A DNA stretch of 64,000 nt from VRUE01 sp963770315 (lineage in GTDB: Bacteria > Actinomycetota > Thermoleophilia > Solirubrobacterales > 70-9). This document shows, piece by piece, positions 38,311 through 47,491 of the stretch (the first letter of the stretch is position 1; each line of letters starts with the position of its first letter). A model generated the notes under the pieces. The model was given only the letters and a program-made list of their open reading frames with translations. It did not search any database and had not been told where the DNA came from. The stretch lies in the NCBI GenBank assembly GCA_963770315.1, contig CAVYPC010000002.1, positions 2,108,001-2,172,000 on the forward strand, given 5' to 3'. A program made the translations under genes and the position numbers.

Positions 38311-41300
38311 CTACCCGACGGGCTCGCGCTCGGGGGGAAGCTTGCCGCCCCGCTCGGTGCCGGCGATCAGCTCGTCGGGTGCCTTCTGCTCGGGGATGAA
38401 GCCGGACTTCATGCCGAAGTAGACGGCCTGGGGATGGTGGGTGACGATCGCCACCGTCGATTGCTCGGGGGTCACGGCGTAGCCGCCGGAGAGGGTCATG
38501 CCGATCCGTTCGAGATCGAGCAGGCGCCAGACCTTCTCGTGCTCGGACTGGTCCGGGCAGGCCGGATAGCCCCACGAGTAGCGGCGGCCCTGGTCGGGGT
38601 CGATGCCGAGCCCGCGCCGGACCTCGGCGTGCAGCCACTCGGCCAGGCCCTCGGCCGACTGCACGCCGAGCCCGTGCGCGAAGAGCTGCTCGGCGAACTC
38701 GCCTTCGCTCTCCAGCCGTTCGATCAGCTCGGTCACCTCGGGCCCCACGGTCACGCCCTGCAGCGCGACCACGTCGCGTTCGCCCGACTCCAGTGGGCGG
38801 TAGAAGTCGGCGAGGCAGATCCGGTCGTGCTTGGGCTGGCGCGGGAAGACGAGCCGCTCCAGCTCGCGCTCAGGGTCCTCGGGATCGAAGACGATCAGCT
38901 CGTTGCCCTCCGAGTTGCAGGGGAAGTAGCCGAGCCGCGCCCGTGGGTGGAGATAGTCCTGCTCGCGCCACATCCGCTCCAGCCTCGGCGCGAAGCCCTC
39001 CTCCCCGTCGGCACCCTCGACCAGCTGGCGCCAGGCCTCGCCCTTGACGCCTCTGCCCCCCCAGTGCAGCTTGAAGAGCACGTGGCGGTCGAGGTAAGGG
39101 TAGACCTCGTCGAGGTCGATCTCGACCTCGCGCACGCCCTGGAAGGGCGCCGCGGGGATCGGGTTGTCGGTGGCGGCGGCAGAGCGCACGCTGGCGTCGG
39201 TGGTCGGCGGCCCGTCGTCGACGACGGCCGGCTTCTCGCGCAGCTGCTTCGCCTCTGCGTGAATCCGCTCGACCAGCGCCTCGCGCGCCTCCGCGTCGAT
39301 CAGCGCGTCCATCGTGTCGAGCCCCTGGAAGGCGTCCTTGCAGTAGAAGACGCCGGGCTCGTAGACGTCGTCGGACTCCTTGCCGTGCGGGTAGAGCGTG
39401 CGGCGGCCGAAGTCGCGGTTGATCGCGGCGCCGCCGATCAGCACCGGGAACTCGAGACCGCGCTGGTGCAGCTCCTGGACGCAGATCGGCATCTGCTTCG
39501 AGGTCGAGACGAGCAGCGCGGAAAGGCCGATCGCGTCGGCCTCGTTCTCGACCGCGGCCTCGATGATCGTCTCGACCGGGACCTGCTTGCCGAGGTCGAC
39601 CACGGTGTAGCCGTTGTTGGTGAGGATCGTGTTGACCAGCGACTTGCCGATGTCGTGGACGTCGCCGAACACGGTCGCAATCACGACCTTGCCCTTGGTG
39701 TGGCCGTCGATCCGGTCGAGGTGGTTCTCGAGCTGCGCCACGGCGCGCTTCATCACTTCGGCCGATTGCAGGACGAAGGGCAGGATCAGTTCGCCGGCGC
39801 CGAATTTGTCGCCGACCTCCTTCATCGCCGGCAGCAGCACCTCGTTGAGCGTCGGGACGGCGCCGATCTTCTCCACCGAGCGCTCGATCCAGTCCTCCAC
39901 GCCGTCCTTCTTGCGGCGCAGTATGTGCCAGTGCAGGGCCTCCTCGGGCTCCATGCCCTCGGTCGGATCCTCGGCCTCCTCGGCCTCGGCCTCCCCCTTC
40001 GACTCGAAGTGGGAGATGAAGCGCTCCAGCGCGTCCTCGCGCCGGTTGAAGACGAGGTCGTCGGTCAGCTCGCGCTCCTCGTCGGAAATCTCCGCGTAGG
40101 GCGTGATGTGGTTGGGGTTGACCATCGCCAGGTCGAGCCCGGCGTCGACGCAGTGGTGCAGGAAGACCGAGTTGAGCACGGCGCGGGCCGGCTGGCCGAC
40201 GCCGAAGGAGACGTTGGAGACGCCGAGCGAGGTCTTCACGCCGGGGATCTCGGCCTTGATCCGGCGGATCCCCTCGATCGTCTCCACCGCCGAGGGCTTC
40301 CACTCGTCGTCGCCGGTGGTCAGGGTGAAGGTGAGCGCGTCGAAGATCAGCGCCTCGGAATCGAGGCCGTGCTCCCCGCAGGCGAGGTCGCGGAGCCGCT
40401 TCGCGATCTCCACCTTGCGCTCCGCCGTCTTCGCCATCCCGACCTCGTCGATCGTCAGCGCGATCAGCGCCGCCCCGTGCGCCTTGGCGAGCGGCACGAC
40501 GACGTCGGCCTTGTCACGGCCGGCCTCGAGGTTGATCGAGTTGACGATCGCCCGCCCGGGGATCTTCTCCAAGGCTGCCTCGATCACATCGGGCTCGGTC
40601 GAGTCGACCTGGATCGGCGCCGGCTGGGTCAGCGAGATGCGCTCGACCACGGCCACCATCTGCTCGTCCTCGTCGGCGCGCTCGGTCAGCGCGACGCAGA
40701 TGTCGAGCACGTGGGCCCCGCCTTCGACCTGGTCTTCGGCGACCTGGACGAGGCCGTCGTAATCGTCGGCGAGCAGCAGCTCCTTGGCCTTGCGCGAGCC
40801 CTGCGAGTTGACCCGCTCGCCGACCAGGGTCGGGCGCGGCTCCTGCACGAGCGGCGTCGCGGTCATCATCGAGGAGACCTGGATCGGCCCCGGCCCCGGG
40901 CGCTCGCCCGGCACGCGGCCGTCGACCCGCTCGCGGATCGCGGCGATGTGCTCGGGCGTCGTCCCGCAGCAGCCGCCGACTATCCCGACCCCGTAGCGCT
41001 CGACGAACTCGCCCAGCGTCGCCGCCAGCGGCTCGGGCCGTTCGGGGAAGATCGTCTCGCCGTCGGGGCCCTGCAGGGGCAGGCCGGCATTGGGGATGCA
41101 GTGCACGGGCAGCCGGCTCTTCTCGCCGAGAAAGCGGATCGCGTCGCGCATATCCTCGGGCCCGGTCGAGCAGTTGAGCCCGATCACGTCGACGTCGAGC
41201 GAGGCCAGCGTCGTCAGCACCGCCTGGATATCGGTGCCGAGCAGCATCTTGCCGCCCTGCGGCAGCAGCGAGACGCTGGTCTGGATCGGCAGCGTGCGGC

Positions 41301-41844
41301 CGGCCTCGGCAAAGGCCTCGCGGGCGCCGAAGATCGCCGCCTTGACCTCGAGGATGTCCTGCGCGGTCTCGATGATGATCAGGTCGGCGCCGCCCTCGAC
41401 CAAGCCCTTCGCCTGCTCGGCGAAGACGTCGACCAGCTTGCGGAAGGAGATGTCGCCCAGGGTCGGATCGTCGGAGGCGGGCAGGAACCCGGTCGGCCCG
41501 ATCGAGCCGGCGACGAAGCGGCCCTCGCCCGCCGCCTTGCGGGCGATCTGCGCCGCCTTGACGTTGATCTCGTGCGTGTGCTCGCCCAACCCCCACTCAT
41601 CGAGCTTCAGCCGCGAGCCCTGGAAGGAGTCGGTCTCTACCACCTCGGCGCCGGCCTCGAGCATCGAGGCGTGGACGCCCTCGATCACGTCGGGGCGGTT
41701 GAGAACGAGCGCCTCATGGCATTTCCCGGCGAGACCGCCGTAGTCGGCCTGGGTCAGGTCGAACTGCTCCAGGGTCGCGCCCATGCCGCCGTCGAAGACG
41801 ACGACGCGCTCCTTGGTTGCAGCTATGTAGTCGCGCTCGGCCAT
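38311..41844 (-). CDS. metH: Cobalamin-dependent methionine synthase
   Basis: 1177 residues from ATG 41844. The homocysteine domain (1-310) has the zinc Cys in GLNCSTGPEDM and GGCCGTTPEHI. The pterin domain (about 330-600) has GERVNSQGSRKAKELL and INSINLEAG. The B12 domain carries DVHDIGKSLVNTIL (about 728), whose His is the lower cobalt ligand, and LSALLVSTSKQM. The activation domain (about 890-1160) has RRYSWGYPACPDQSEH and AVYFGMKSGFIPEQ. It methylates homocysteine from methyl-THF. No cobalamin riboswitch is seen in the 58-bp leader. Confidence 0.97.
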   Translation of the reverse strand: MAERDYIAATKERVVVFDGGMGATLEQFDLTQADYGGLAGKCHEALVLNRPDVIEGVHASMLEAGAEVVETDSFQGSRLKLDEWGLGEHTHEINVKAAQIARKAAGEGRFVAGSIGPTGFLPASDDPTLGDISFRKLVDVFAEQAKGLVEGGADLIIIETAQDILEVKAAIFGAREAFAEAGRTLPIQTSVSLLPQGGKMLLGTDIQAVLTTLASLDVDVIGLNCSTGPEDMRDAIRFLGEKSRLPVHCIPNAGLPLQGPDGETIFPERPEPLAATLGEFVERYGVGIVGGCCGTTPEHIAAIRERVDGRVPGERPGPGPIQVSSMMTATPLVQEPRPTLVGERVNSQGSRKAKELLLADDYDGLVQVAEDQVEGGAHVLDICVALTERADEDEQMVAVVERISLTQPAPIQVDSTEPDVIEAALEKIPGRAIVNSINLEAGRDKADVVVPLAKAHGAALIALTIDEVGMAKTAERKVEIAKRLRDLACGEHGLDSEALIFDALTFTLTTGDDEWKPSAVETIEGIRRIKAEIPGVKTSLGVSNVSFGVGQPARAVLNSVFLHHCVDAGLDLAMVNPNHITPYAEISDEERELTDDLVFNRREDALERFISHFESKGEAEAEEAEDPTEGMEPEEALHWHILRRKKDGVEDWIERSVEKIGAVPTLNEVLLPAMKEVGDKFGAGELILPFVLQSAEVMKRAVAQLENHLDRIDGHTKGKVVIATVFGDVHDIGKSLVNTILTNNGYTVVDLGKQVPVETIIEAAVENEADAIGLSALLVSTSKQMPICVQELHQRGLEFPVLIGGAAINRDFGRRTLYPHGKESDDVYEPGVFYCKDAFQGLDTMDALIDAEAREALVERIHAEAKQLREKPAVVDDGPPTTDASVRSAAATDNPIPAAPFQGVREVEIDLDEVYPYLDRHVLFKLHWGGRGVKGEAWRQLVEGADGEEGFAPRLERMWREQDYLHPRARLGYFPCNSEGNELIVFDPEDPERELERLVFPRQPKHDRICLADFYRPLESGERDVVALQGVTVGPEVTELIERLESEGEFAEQLFAHGLGVQSAEGLAEWLHAEVRRGLGIDPDQGRRYSWGYPACPDQSEHEKVWRLLDLERIGMTLSGGYAVTPEQSTVAIVTHHPQAVYFGMKSGFIPEQKAPDELIAGTERGGKLPPEREPVG

Positions 41845-41902
41845 GGTCAAAAGAGGTTAGATGGTTCGCCCAGCCACGCGGATAGGCTGAGAACCGCAAG
41901 CG

Positions 41903-42670
41903 ATGATCGATTCCCACACGCACTTATTCCTTTGCGAGCGCCCCGAGGCAGAGGTCGTCGAGGCGGCGCTCGCGGCCGGCGTCAAGCGGATGCTGAACGT
42001 CGGCCTCGGCAGTGAGCAGAACTCCATCGCAATCGCTGCCGCCGAGCGCCACCAGGCCGTCTTCGCCAGCGTTGGCTGCCACCCGACCGAGGCGACGGGG
42101 TTTGACGATGCGCAGGCTGAGGAGATCGTCCGGTTCGCCGCGCACGAGAAGGTGCGGGCGATCGGCGAGACCGGGATCGACTACTACCGGGAAACCGCAA
42201 GCCCGGCGGACCAGCGATGCGCCTTCGAGGCGCAGATCGGGATCGCCGCCGAGCGCGGCCTGCCGATCGTCATCCACGGCCGCGACAAAGACGGCGAGAC
42301 GGCGGCGATCGATGAGATTTTCGAGCTGCTCGACGCCCGTGCCGGCGAGGCGCCGGTGATCCTGCACTGCTTCTCCGCCCCCTGGCGCGCCGCCGACGCC
42401 GCCGAGCGGGGTTGGTACTGCTCCTTCGCCGGCCACACCACCTACCCCGGCTCCGGCGAGCTGCGCGAGGCCGCCGCGGCGCTGCCCGACGAGCTGATCC
42501 TGGTCGAGACCGACGCGCCCTACCTGGCGCCGCAGACGATGCGCGGCAAGCCGAACGAGCCCGCCTATGTGGTCGACACCGCCCGCGTCGTCGCCGAGGC
42601 GCGCGGCGTCTCCTACGAGCAGTTGGAGCGGACCGTCGAGGCAAACGCCCGCACCCTCTTCGGCTGGTAG
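41903..42670 (+). CDS. tatD: TatD-family metal-dependent deoxyribonuclease
   Basis: 255 residues. MIDSHTHLFLCE gives the first metal H-x-H, VGCHPTEATG and IGETGIDYYRE the Glu, GLPIVIHGRDKD and ILHCFSAPW two more His, and VETDAPYLAPQ the last Asp. It acts as a 3'-5' DNA exonuclease in repair and quality control. It starts the tatD-rsmA-ispE run, 11 bp before rsmA, an order common in Gram-positives and actinobacteria. It is divergent from metH. Confidence 0.94.
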   Translation: MIDSHTHLFLCERPEAEVVEAALAAGVKRMLNVGLGSEQNSIAIAAAERHQAVFASVGCHPTEATGFDDAQAEEIVRFAAHEKVRAIGETGIDYYRETASPADQRCAFEAQIGIAAERGLPIVIHGRDKDGETAAIDEIFELLDARAGEAPVILHCFSAPWRAADAAERGWYCSFAGHTTYPGSGELREAAAALPDELILVETDAPYLAPQTMRGKPNEPAYVVDTARVVAEARGVSYEQLERTVEANARTLFGW

Positions 42671-42681
42671 GGGCTCCGCCT

Positions 42682-43446
42682 GTGGTCAGGCTCGGGCAGA
42701 ACTTCCTCGCCGATCCGAACCTGCTCGACGCGATCGTCCGCGATGCCGAGCTCGCCCCGGATGACGTCGTGCTGGAGGTCGGAGGCGGCGAAGGAGTGCT
42801 GACCGAGCGCCTCGCGGTCGCCGTCGCGCACGTCCACGCGATCGAGCTCGATCGCGGCCTCGAGCCCGCCCTGGCCCCGGTCGCCGCTCGCCCCGGCGTC
42901 GACCTGCACTGGGGCGACGCGATGAAGCTCGACCTAGCGGGTCTCGACCCGGCGCCGAACGCCGTCGTTGCCAACCTCCCCTACTCGATCGCGACGCCGC
43001 TGATCCTGCGGACGATCGAGCAGCTGCCCTCGGTGGAGCGCTGGACGGTGATGGTGCAGCGCGAGATCGCCGACCGCCTGCGGGCGGCGCCGGGCAGCCG
43101 CACCTACGGCTCCCCGAGCGTGGCGGTGCAGCTCGCTTGCGAGGTGGCGCTGCTGCGCAGCGTCGACCCGGCCGTCTTCCGACCCCGGCCGCGAGTCGAG
43201 TCGGCGATCCTCGGCCTGCGGCGTACCGGGTCAGGCGCGGATCCGGCCACCCGCGAGCTCGTCCGCGCCGCCTTCGCCCACCGTCGCAAGTCGCTGGCCC
43301 GCTCGCTCGAGCACGTCCGCCCCGGCTCGCTGGATGCCGCCCGCGGCGCCCTGCGCGAGCTGGGGTTGCCCGAGAACGCCCGCGCCGAGACGCTCTCCCC
43401 CACTGATTTCGCCGCCCTGGCGGGGAAACTGGGCGGCAGCGAGTGA
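42682..43446 (+). CDS. rsmA: 16S rRNA dimethyladenosine transferase RsmA/KsgA
   Basis: 254 residues from GTG 42682 (VVRLGQNFLADPNLL). The SAM-binding motif is VVLEVGGGEGVLTERL, the acidic ribose ligand HAIELDRGL, and the catalytic motif NLPYSIATP. The C-terminal helical domain has AAFAHRRKSLARSL. It dimethylates two adenines in the 3' helix of 16S rRNA during ribosome assembly. The extreme N-terminus is short compared with E. coli KsgA. Its TGA overlaps the GTG of ispE. Confidence 0.95.
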   Translation: MVRLGQNFLADPNLLDAIVRDAELAPDDVVLEVGGGEGVLTERLAVAVAHVHAIELDRGLEPALAPVAARPGVDLHWGDAMKLDLAGLDPAPNAVVANLPYSIATPLILRTIEQLPSVERWTVMVQREIADRLRAAPGSRTYGSPSVAVQLACEVALLRSVDPAVFRPRPRVESAILGLRRTGSGADPATRELVRAAFAHRRKSLARSLEHVRPGSLDAARGALRELGLPENARAETLSPTDFAALAGKLGGSE

Positions 43447-44288
43447 CGCCCGCCCCGATGCGCATCCACGCCCCCGCCAAGCTCAACCTCTGCCTCTTCC
43501 TCGGCCAGCGTCGAGCCGACGGTCTGCACTCGCTCTGCTCCCTCTTCGAGCCACTTGCGCTCGGCGATGCGATCGAGGTCTCGGAGTCAGAGCGCGACGA
43601 GGTCCTCTGCCCCGGCGTCGAGGGAGAGAACCTCGCGGCGCGCGCCCTGGCCGCACTACGCGAGGCCGGCTGGGACAGCCCGCCGCTGCGGATCAAGATC
43701 GAGAAGCGGATCCCGGTCGCCGCCGGCCTCGGCGGCGGCAGCGCCGACGCCGCCGCGGTGCTGCGGCTGGCGCGGGGGGCCGTCGGCGAGCTCGAGACGC
43801 TCGCGGCCGCGCTCGGTGCCGACGTTCCCTCGCAGCTGGAGCCCGCGCTGGCTCTGGTGCTGGGGGCCGGCGAGCGCATCGAGCGCTTGCCGGCCCCGGC
43901 CTCCCATGCCGTCTTGCTGCTACCCGGGGGAGGCGGCCTCAGCACCGCTGCGGTCTTCGCCGAGGCGGACCGTCTCGGGTTGGGTCGCGATGAGGACGAG
44001 CTGGCGGATCTCGCGGCCCGGTTTCGCCTGGCGGCAGGCGCCGGCGCCTCCCCCCTCGCCTACGCCGATCTGCTCGCCAACGACCTCGAGCCGGCAGCGC
44101 GCTCCTTGCGACCCGATATCGGCACCGCCCTGGACGCCCTGCGCGAAGCCGGGGCCGCGCTTGCCCTGCTCACCGGCTCCGGCCCCACGGCCTTCGGGCT
44201 CTTCCCCACCCTGGCGGCGGCAAAGTCGGCGGCGGCGCGCCTCGATCGCGACGACGCGATCGTCTGCCAGGCGGCGCAGGCGCCATGA
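43443..44288 (+). CDS. ispE: 4-diphosphocytidyl-2-C-methyl-D-erythritol kinase
   Basis: 281 residues from GTG 43443 (GTGA overlap with rsmA). ATG 43458 is an alternative start that matches homologue N-termini. GHMP kinase landmarks are HAPAKLNLCLFLGQRRADGLH, the ATP loop PVAAGLGGGSADAAA, and ALLTGSGPTAFGLF. It phosphorylates CDP-ME in the non-mevalonate isoprenoid pathway. Part of tatD-rsmA-ispE. Confidence 0.95.
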   Translation: MTPAPMRIHAPAKLNLCLFLGQRRADGLHSLCSLFEPLALGDAIEVSESERDEVLCPGVEGENLAARALAALREAGWDSPPLRIKIEKRIPVAAGLGGGSADAAAVLRLARGAVGELETLAAALGADVPSQLEPALALVLGAGERIERLPAPASHAVLLLPGGGGLSTAAVFAEADRLGLGRDEDELADLAARFRLAAGAGASPLAYADLLANDLEPAARSLRPDIGTALDALREAGAALALLTGSGPTAFGLFPTLAAAKSAAARLDRDDAIVCQAAQAP

Positions 44289-44343
44289 GGGCTTGGCGAC
44301 TTACCCCCCTATATAGGACGAAAACTCGCCAGAGAGACGGAAA

Positions 44344-45861
44344 ATGAGGCTGGAGCTGCCCCAGAGCCGCACCCCACGACGCCTGCTGATCCTGGCGATC
44401 GCCGCCGCGATCGCGGCCGGCTACTACCTGATCAGCCGGGTGATCCCACACGAAGACCTGCAGCAGCTGCTGGAAGACATCTCCAACACGCTCGGCGCCT
44501 GGACCTACCTCCTGGTCGGGGTCTTCGCCTTTGCCGAGACCGGCGCCTTCGTCGGCCTCGTCGTGCCGGGCGAGACCGTGATGCTGCTCGGCGGCGCCGT
44601 CGCCGGGCAGGGGGCGATCGACATCTACCTGCTGATCGCGATCGCCTGGTTCTCGGCCTGGGCCGGCGACACGACCAGCTTCTTCCTCGGCCGCCGGCTG
44701 GGGCGCGAGTTCGTGATGCGCAACGGGCCCCGCTTCGGGATCAGCCACGAGCGCTTCGAGAAAGTCGAGGACTACTTCTCCCGCCACGGCGGCAAGACGA
44801 TCTTCATCGGCCGCTTCATCAGCCTCGTCCGCGCCTTCGCCCCCTTCATCGCCGGCAGCTCGGGCATGCGCTACCGCGCCTTCGTCCCCTACAGCATCCT
44901 CGGCACCGGGCTCTGGGCCAGCGCCCACATCCTGATCGGCTACTTCTTCTCGCGCAGCATCGACACCGCCGCCAAGTACGCGGGACGGGGTGCCTTCCTG
45001 CTCGCCACGCTGATAGTCGTCGTCGTCGCTGCGGTGGTGCTGGTGCGCCGCCTCCAGGTCAAGGAGAACCGGCGTGCAGCCGTGCGCTGGATGGAGGGTC
45101 GCCGGGCGACCCGCTGGCTGGTCGTGCTGGCGCGCCGCTTCCGGCCCCAGCTCGCCTTCCTCTGGGATCGGGTCACGCCGGGGGGCACCTTCGGGCTCGA
45201 ATTCACCTCCTTGATGGCGACCTTCGCCGTCGGCGCCTTCGTCCTCGTCGCCTACACGGTGATCGTCAACGGCGACCCCGGCCCCACCCCCGGCGATCTC
45301 ACCGCGATGGAAATCGCCGAAAGCCTGCGCACCGCCTGGCTCGTCGACGTCGCCAAGGCCGTGACGGCGCTCGGCTCGAGCGCCGTCTGCTGGCCCCTGG
45401 CGGCGATCGCCGCGGCGATCCTCGCCGCCCGCCGCCGCTGGGCCGAGCTGGGCGTGCTCGTCGCCGGCATGGCGATCGTCATCGCCGGCGTCCACGAGCT
45501 CAAGGACGCCGTCGACCGCCCCCGCCCCGACGATGGGCTCATCGGCACCTCGGGCTCCTCCTTCCCCAGCGCCCACGCCGCCTACTCGACCTTCTACGTC
45601 TGGCTCGCGGTGACGATCGTGATGCGGCTGCGGGTGGGGATGGCGCGGGGAGCGCTGGTGATCGCCGCCGGAATCGCCCTCACCGCATTGGTCGGCCTCT
45701 CGCGCGTCTACCTCGGCGTCCACTACATGAGCGACGTCAACGCCGGCTGGGCGCTCGGCGCCGCCGCCTTCTCCTTCTGCGCCGCGGTGGCGCTGGTCAT
45801 CACCACGGTGCGCCAGAATGAGGCAGATGCTGCCGCTGGCCCTGCAGAAGATCGAAAATGA
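44344..45861 (+). CDS. DedA-PAP2 fusion membrane protein
   Basis: 505 residues. The DedA half (about 1-235) has FAETGAFVGLVVPGETVMLLGG, AWAGDTTSFFLGRRLG and IFIGRFISLVRAFAPFIAGSS, typical of lipid scramblase/flippase-like proteins. After a basic linker, a PAP2 phosphatase (about 290-495) carries the three motifs KDAVDRPRP, PSAHAAYS and SRVYLGVHYMSDVNAG with catalytic His residues. Fusing the two suggests flipping and dephosphorylating a polyprenyl or phosphatidyl lipid at the membrane. It follows ispE by 55 bp, in keeping with undecaprenyl-phosphate recycling, which is inference. Confidence 0.92.
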   Translation: MRLELPQSRTPRRLLILAIAAAIAAGYYLISRVIPHEDLQQLLEDISNTLGAWTYLLVGVFAFAETGAFVGLVVPGETVMLLGGAVAGQGAIDIYLLIAIAWFSAWAGDTTSFFLGRRLGREFVMRNGPRFGISHERFEKVEDYFSRHGGKTIFIGRFISLVRAFAPFIAGSSGMRYRAFVPYSILGTGLWASAHILIGYFFSRSIDTAAKYAGRGAFLLATLIVVVVAAVVLVRRLQVKENRRAAVRWMEGRRATRWLVVLARRFRPQLAFLWDRVTPGGTFGLEFTSLMATFAVGAFVLVAYTVIVNGDPGPTPGDLTAMEIAESLRTAWLVDVAKAVTALGSSAVCWPLAAIAAAILAARRRWAELGVLVAGMAIVIAGVHELKDAVDRPRPDDGLIGTSGSSFPSAHAAYSTFYVWLAVTIVMRLRVGMARGALVIAAGIALTALVGLSRVYLGVHYMSDVNAGWALGAAAFSFCAAVALVITTVRQNEADAAAGPAEDRK

Positions 45862-46075
45862 GTACCTGCTCTTCGGCGCGGCCGGGCTGATCAGCCTGGT
45901 CGCCTTCGTAGCCCTCATCTTCGTCCCCGCGATCGGCTCCTACGGCCGCATCTGGGAGAAGGCGGCGGCCGGCTTCCTCTCCGTGATCGTCCTCGTCGCC
46001 CTGGTTCTAACCGGTGTCGTCGTCGGCCTTGCCGTCGTCTATTACTACAACGACTTGGTCGAACTCGTCGGCTGA
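45818..46075 (+). CDS. Small two-helix membrane protein
   Basis: 85 residues, starting within the last 44 bp of the DedA-PAP2 gene in another frame. Two membrane helices (LLFGAAGLISLVAFVALIFVP and LSVIVLVALVLTGVVVGLAV) are joined by a charged loop (GRIWEKAA). Ends YYYNDLVELVG. No family recognised. The final codons and TGA form the left arm of inverted repeat E11. Confidence 0.68.
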   Translation: MRQMLPLALQKIENEYLLFGAAGLISLVAFVALIFVPAIGSYGRIWEKAAAGFLSVIVLVALVLTGVVVGLAVVYYYNDLVELVG

Positions 46076-46241
46076 GACGTCCGAGCCGCTCCCGGCGGCG
46101 TCTCGCCACCGGACGCCGACGCCAGAGTGCACCGTGCGTGCGTCCAGGTAGCGCTGCTACCTGGCCACCCACCCGTCACCCTCTGGCTTGGCCTCCGTCG
46201 CCGAGCCACTCACCGGTATCGGCTCAGACGTCTCAGCCGAC
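46067..46241. repeat. Long inverted-repeat structure E11
   Basis: 22-bp arms (46067-46088, 46220-46241) match at 21 of 22 positions and enclose 131 nt. Inside is a perfect 9-bp hairpin CCAGGTAGC-GCT-GCTACCTGG (46144-46164) and outer imperfect pairing (GCCAGAG/CTCTGGC). The left arm contains the last two codons and TGA of the small membrane protein, so the right arm is an inverted copy of a gene end. Confidence 0.8.
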
Positions 46242-46271
46242 CAAACGTAGTTGTTGATTGATAATTAGGAG

Positions 46272-47483
46272 ATGACTGCAACGTCTGAAGATGCCCAGAC
46301 GCTCGACGCGCTTTCCGAGGCGGTTGAGTCTGGAGCTGGATTGCCCGCCGTGGCGCGGGCGGCGGCTCGGGTGCTGGATGCCAGCGTCGCCCTGATCGAG
46401 CGCTCGGGGGCGGTGCTGGCCGTTGCTGGCGCCTCGCCCGATCAGGAGGAGAAGCTGCTGGCCGGCGACGAGCGGGTGACGAGAGTCGAGCTGCGGGTGG
46501 CGGACAGCGCCGTCGGCGAGCTGCGCTACCGGGCCAAGGCTCCCCCGGACCCGACTATCGCGCGCATGGTGACGACCCTGCTGGCGCTGGAGCTGGAGCG
46601 CTCCCGCGCTCCCGAGTGGCAGAGCGAGGAGGTGGCCGGCGTCTTCGTCGCCGCGGTGCTGGCGCGCGAGGTGACCGACCGCGGCGACATCGTCGCCCGC
46701 GCCGCCGAGCTCGGCGGCGACCTCGAGAAGGGCGCCGGGGCGATCGTCCTGCGCGCCGCGCCGCGCGCTGCGCAGACGGGCGAGTGGCGGGCGCGGGTGC
46801 TGACCCTGGCGATGCGGACGCTGCGCTCGCTGGCCCCCGGCGCGCTGGCGACAGCGGAGGAGGGCGAGGTCGCGACGGAGATCGCCGTGATCGTCCCCGC
46901 CGAGGACGAGGAGCGCCTGCAGCGCGCCGCCGCCGGCCTGGCACGCGAGCTGGAGGATGCCCTCGCCGGCTTCCACCTGACGATCGGCGCCAGCCGCCAT
47001 GTCGCCGACCCCGTCGACCTCTATCGGGCCGGCAACGAGGCGCGACTGGCGGTCAACGTCGGCGAAGCCGAGGGCCGGCCGCTGCTCGCCTTCGAGGACA
47101 CCGGCGCCTACCGCTTGCTGTTGCCGGCGATGAGCGAGGACCCGGGCGAGCTGCAGCGCTTCTTCGCCGAGACGATCGAGCCGCTCGCCGCCTACGACGA
47201 CCAGTACGAGACCGAGCTGGTGGCGACCGTCGAGGCCTACCTGGCCAACGATGGCAACGTCGCCGCAACCGCCAAACAGCTCTTCACCCACCGCCACACG
47301 ATCCGCTACCGCCTCGAGCGCGTCCGCGAGCTCTGCAGCCACGACGTCTCCGCCACCGAGGGCCGCGAGAAGCTCGGCCTCGGCCTCAAGGCGATGCGCG
47401 TCCTCGGCATCGCCTCTCCCCGCGGTCCAGCGCTGGAACCGGGCGCCGAGGGCGGCAAGGTGCCGCGCAGCTCCGAGGATTGA
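46272..47483 (+). CDS. PucR/CdaR-family transcriptional regulator
   Basis: 403 residues. The N-terminal part (1-150) is GAF-like and may sense a ligand (ALIERSGAVLAVAG). The centre resembles a GGDEF-derived CdaR domain. The C-terminal PucR-type HTH has ETLVAT-type entry (TELVATVEAYLANDGNVAATAKQL) and FTHRHTIRYRLERVREL. Such regulators control purine, polyol or transport genes. AGGAG (46266-46270) nearly touches the ATG, and a GATAAT box lies 9-15 bp upstream, so the mRNA leader may be very short. The DNA upstream is the E11 repeat. Targets unknown. Confidence 0.88.
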   Translation: MTATSEDAQTLDALSEAVESGAGLPAVARAAARVLDASVALIERSGAVLAVAGASPDQEEKLLAGDERVTRVELRVADSAVGELRYRAKAPPDPTIARMVTTLLALELERSRAPEWQSEEVAGVFVAAVLAREVTDRGDIVARAAELGGDLEKGAGAIVLRAAPRAAQTGEWRARVLTLAMRTLRSLAPGALATAEEGEVATEIAVIVPAEDEERLQRAAAGLARELEDALAGFHLTIGASRHVADPVDLYRAGNEARLAVNVGEAEGRPLLAFEDTGAYRLLLPAMSEDPGELQRFFAETIEPLAAYDDQYETELVATVEAYLANDGNVAATAKQLFTHRHTIRYRLERVRELCSHDVSATEGREKLGLGLKAMRVLGIASPRGPALEPGAEGGKVPRSSED

Positions 47484-47491
47484 GGCCTAGC

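Noticed and set aside
38434..42015. 1193-codon plus-strand open frame opposite metH
   Set aside because: The same effect. Its product is Asp/Arg/Leu/Val-rich with no fold signature.
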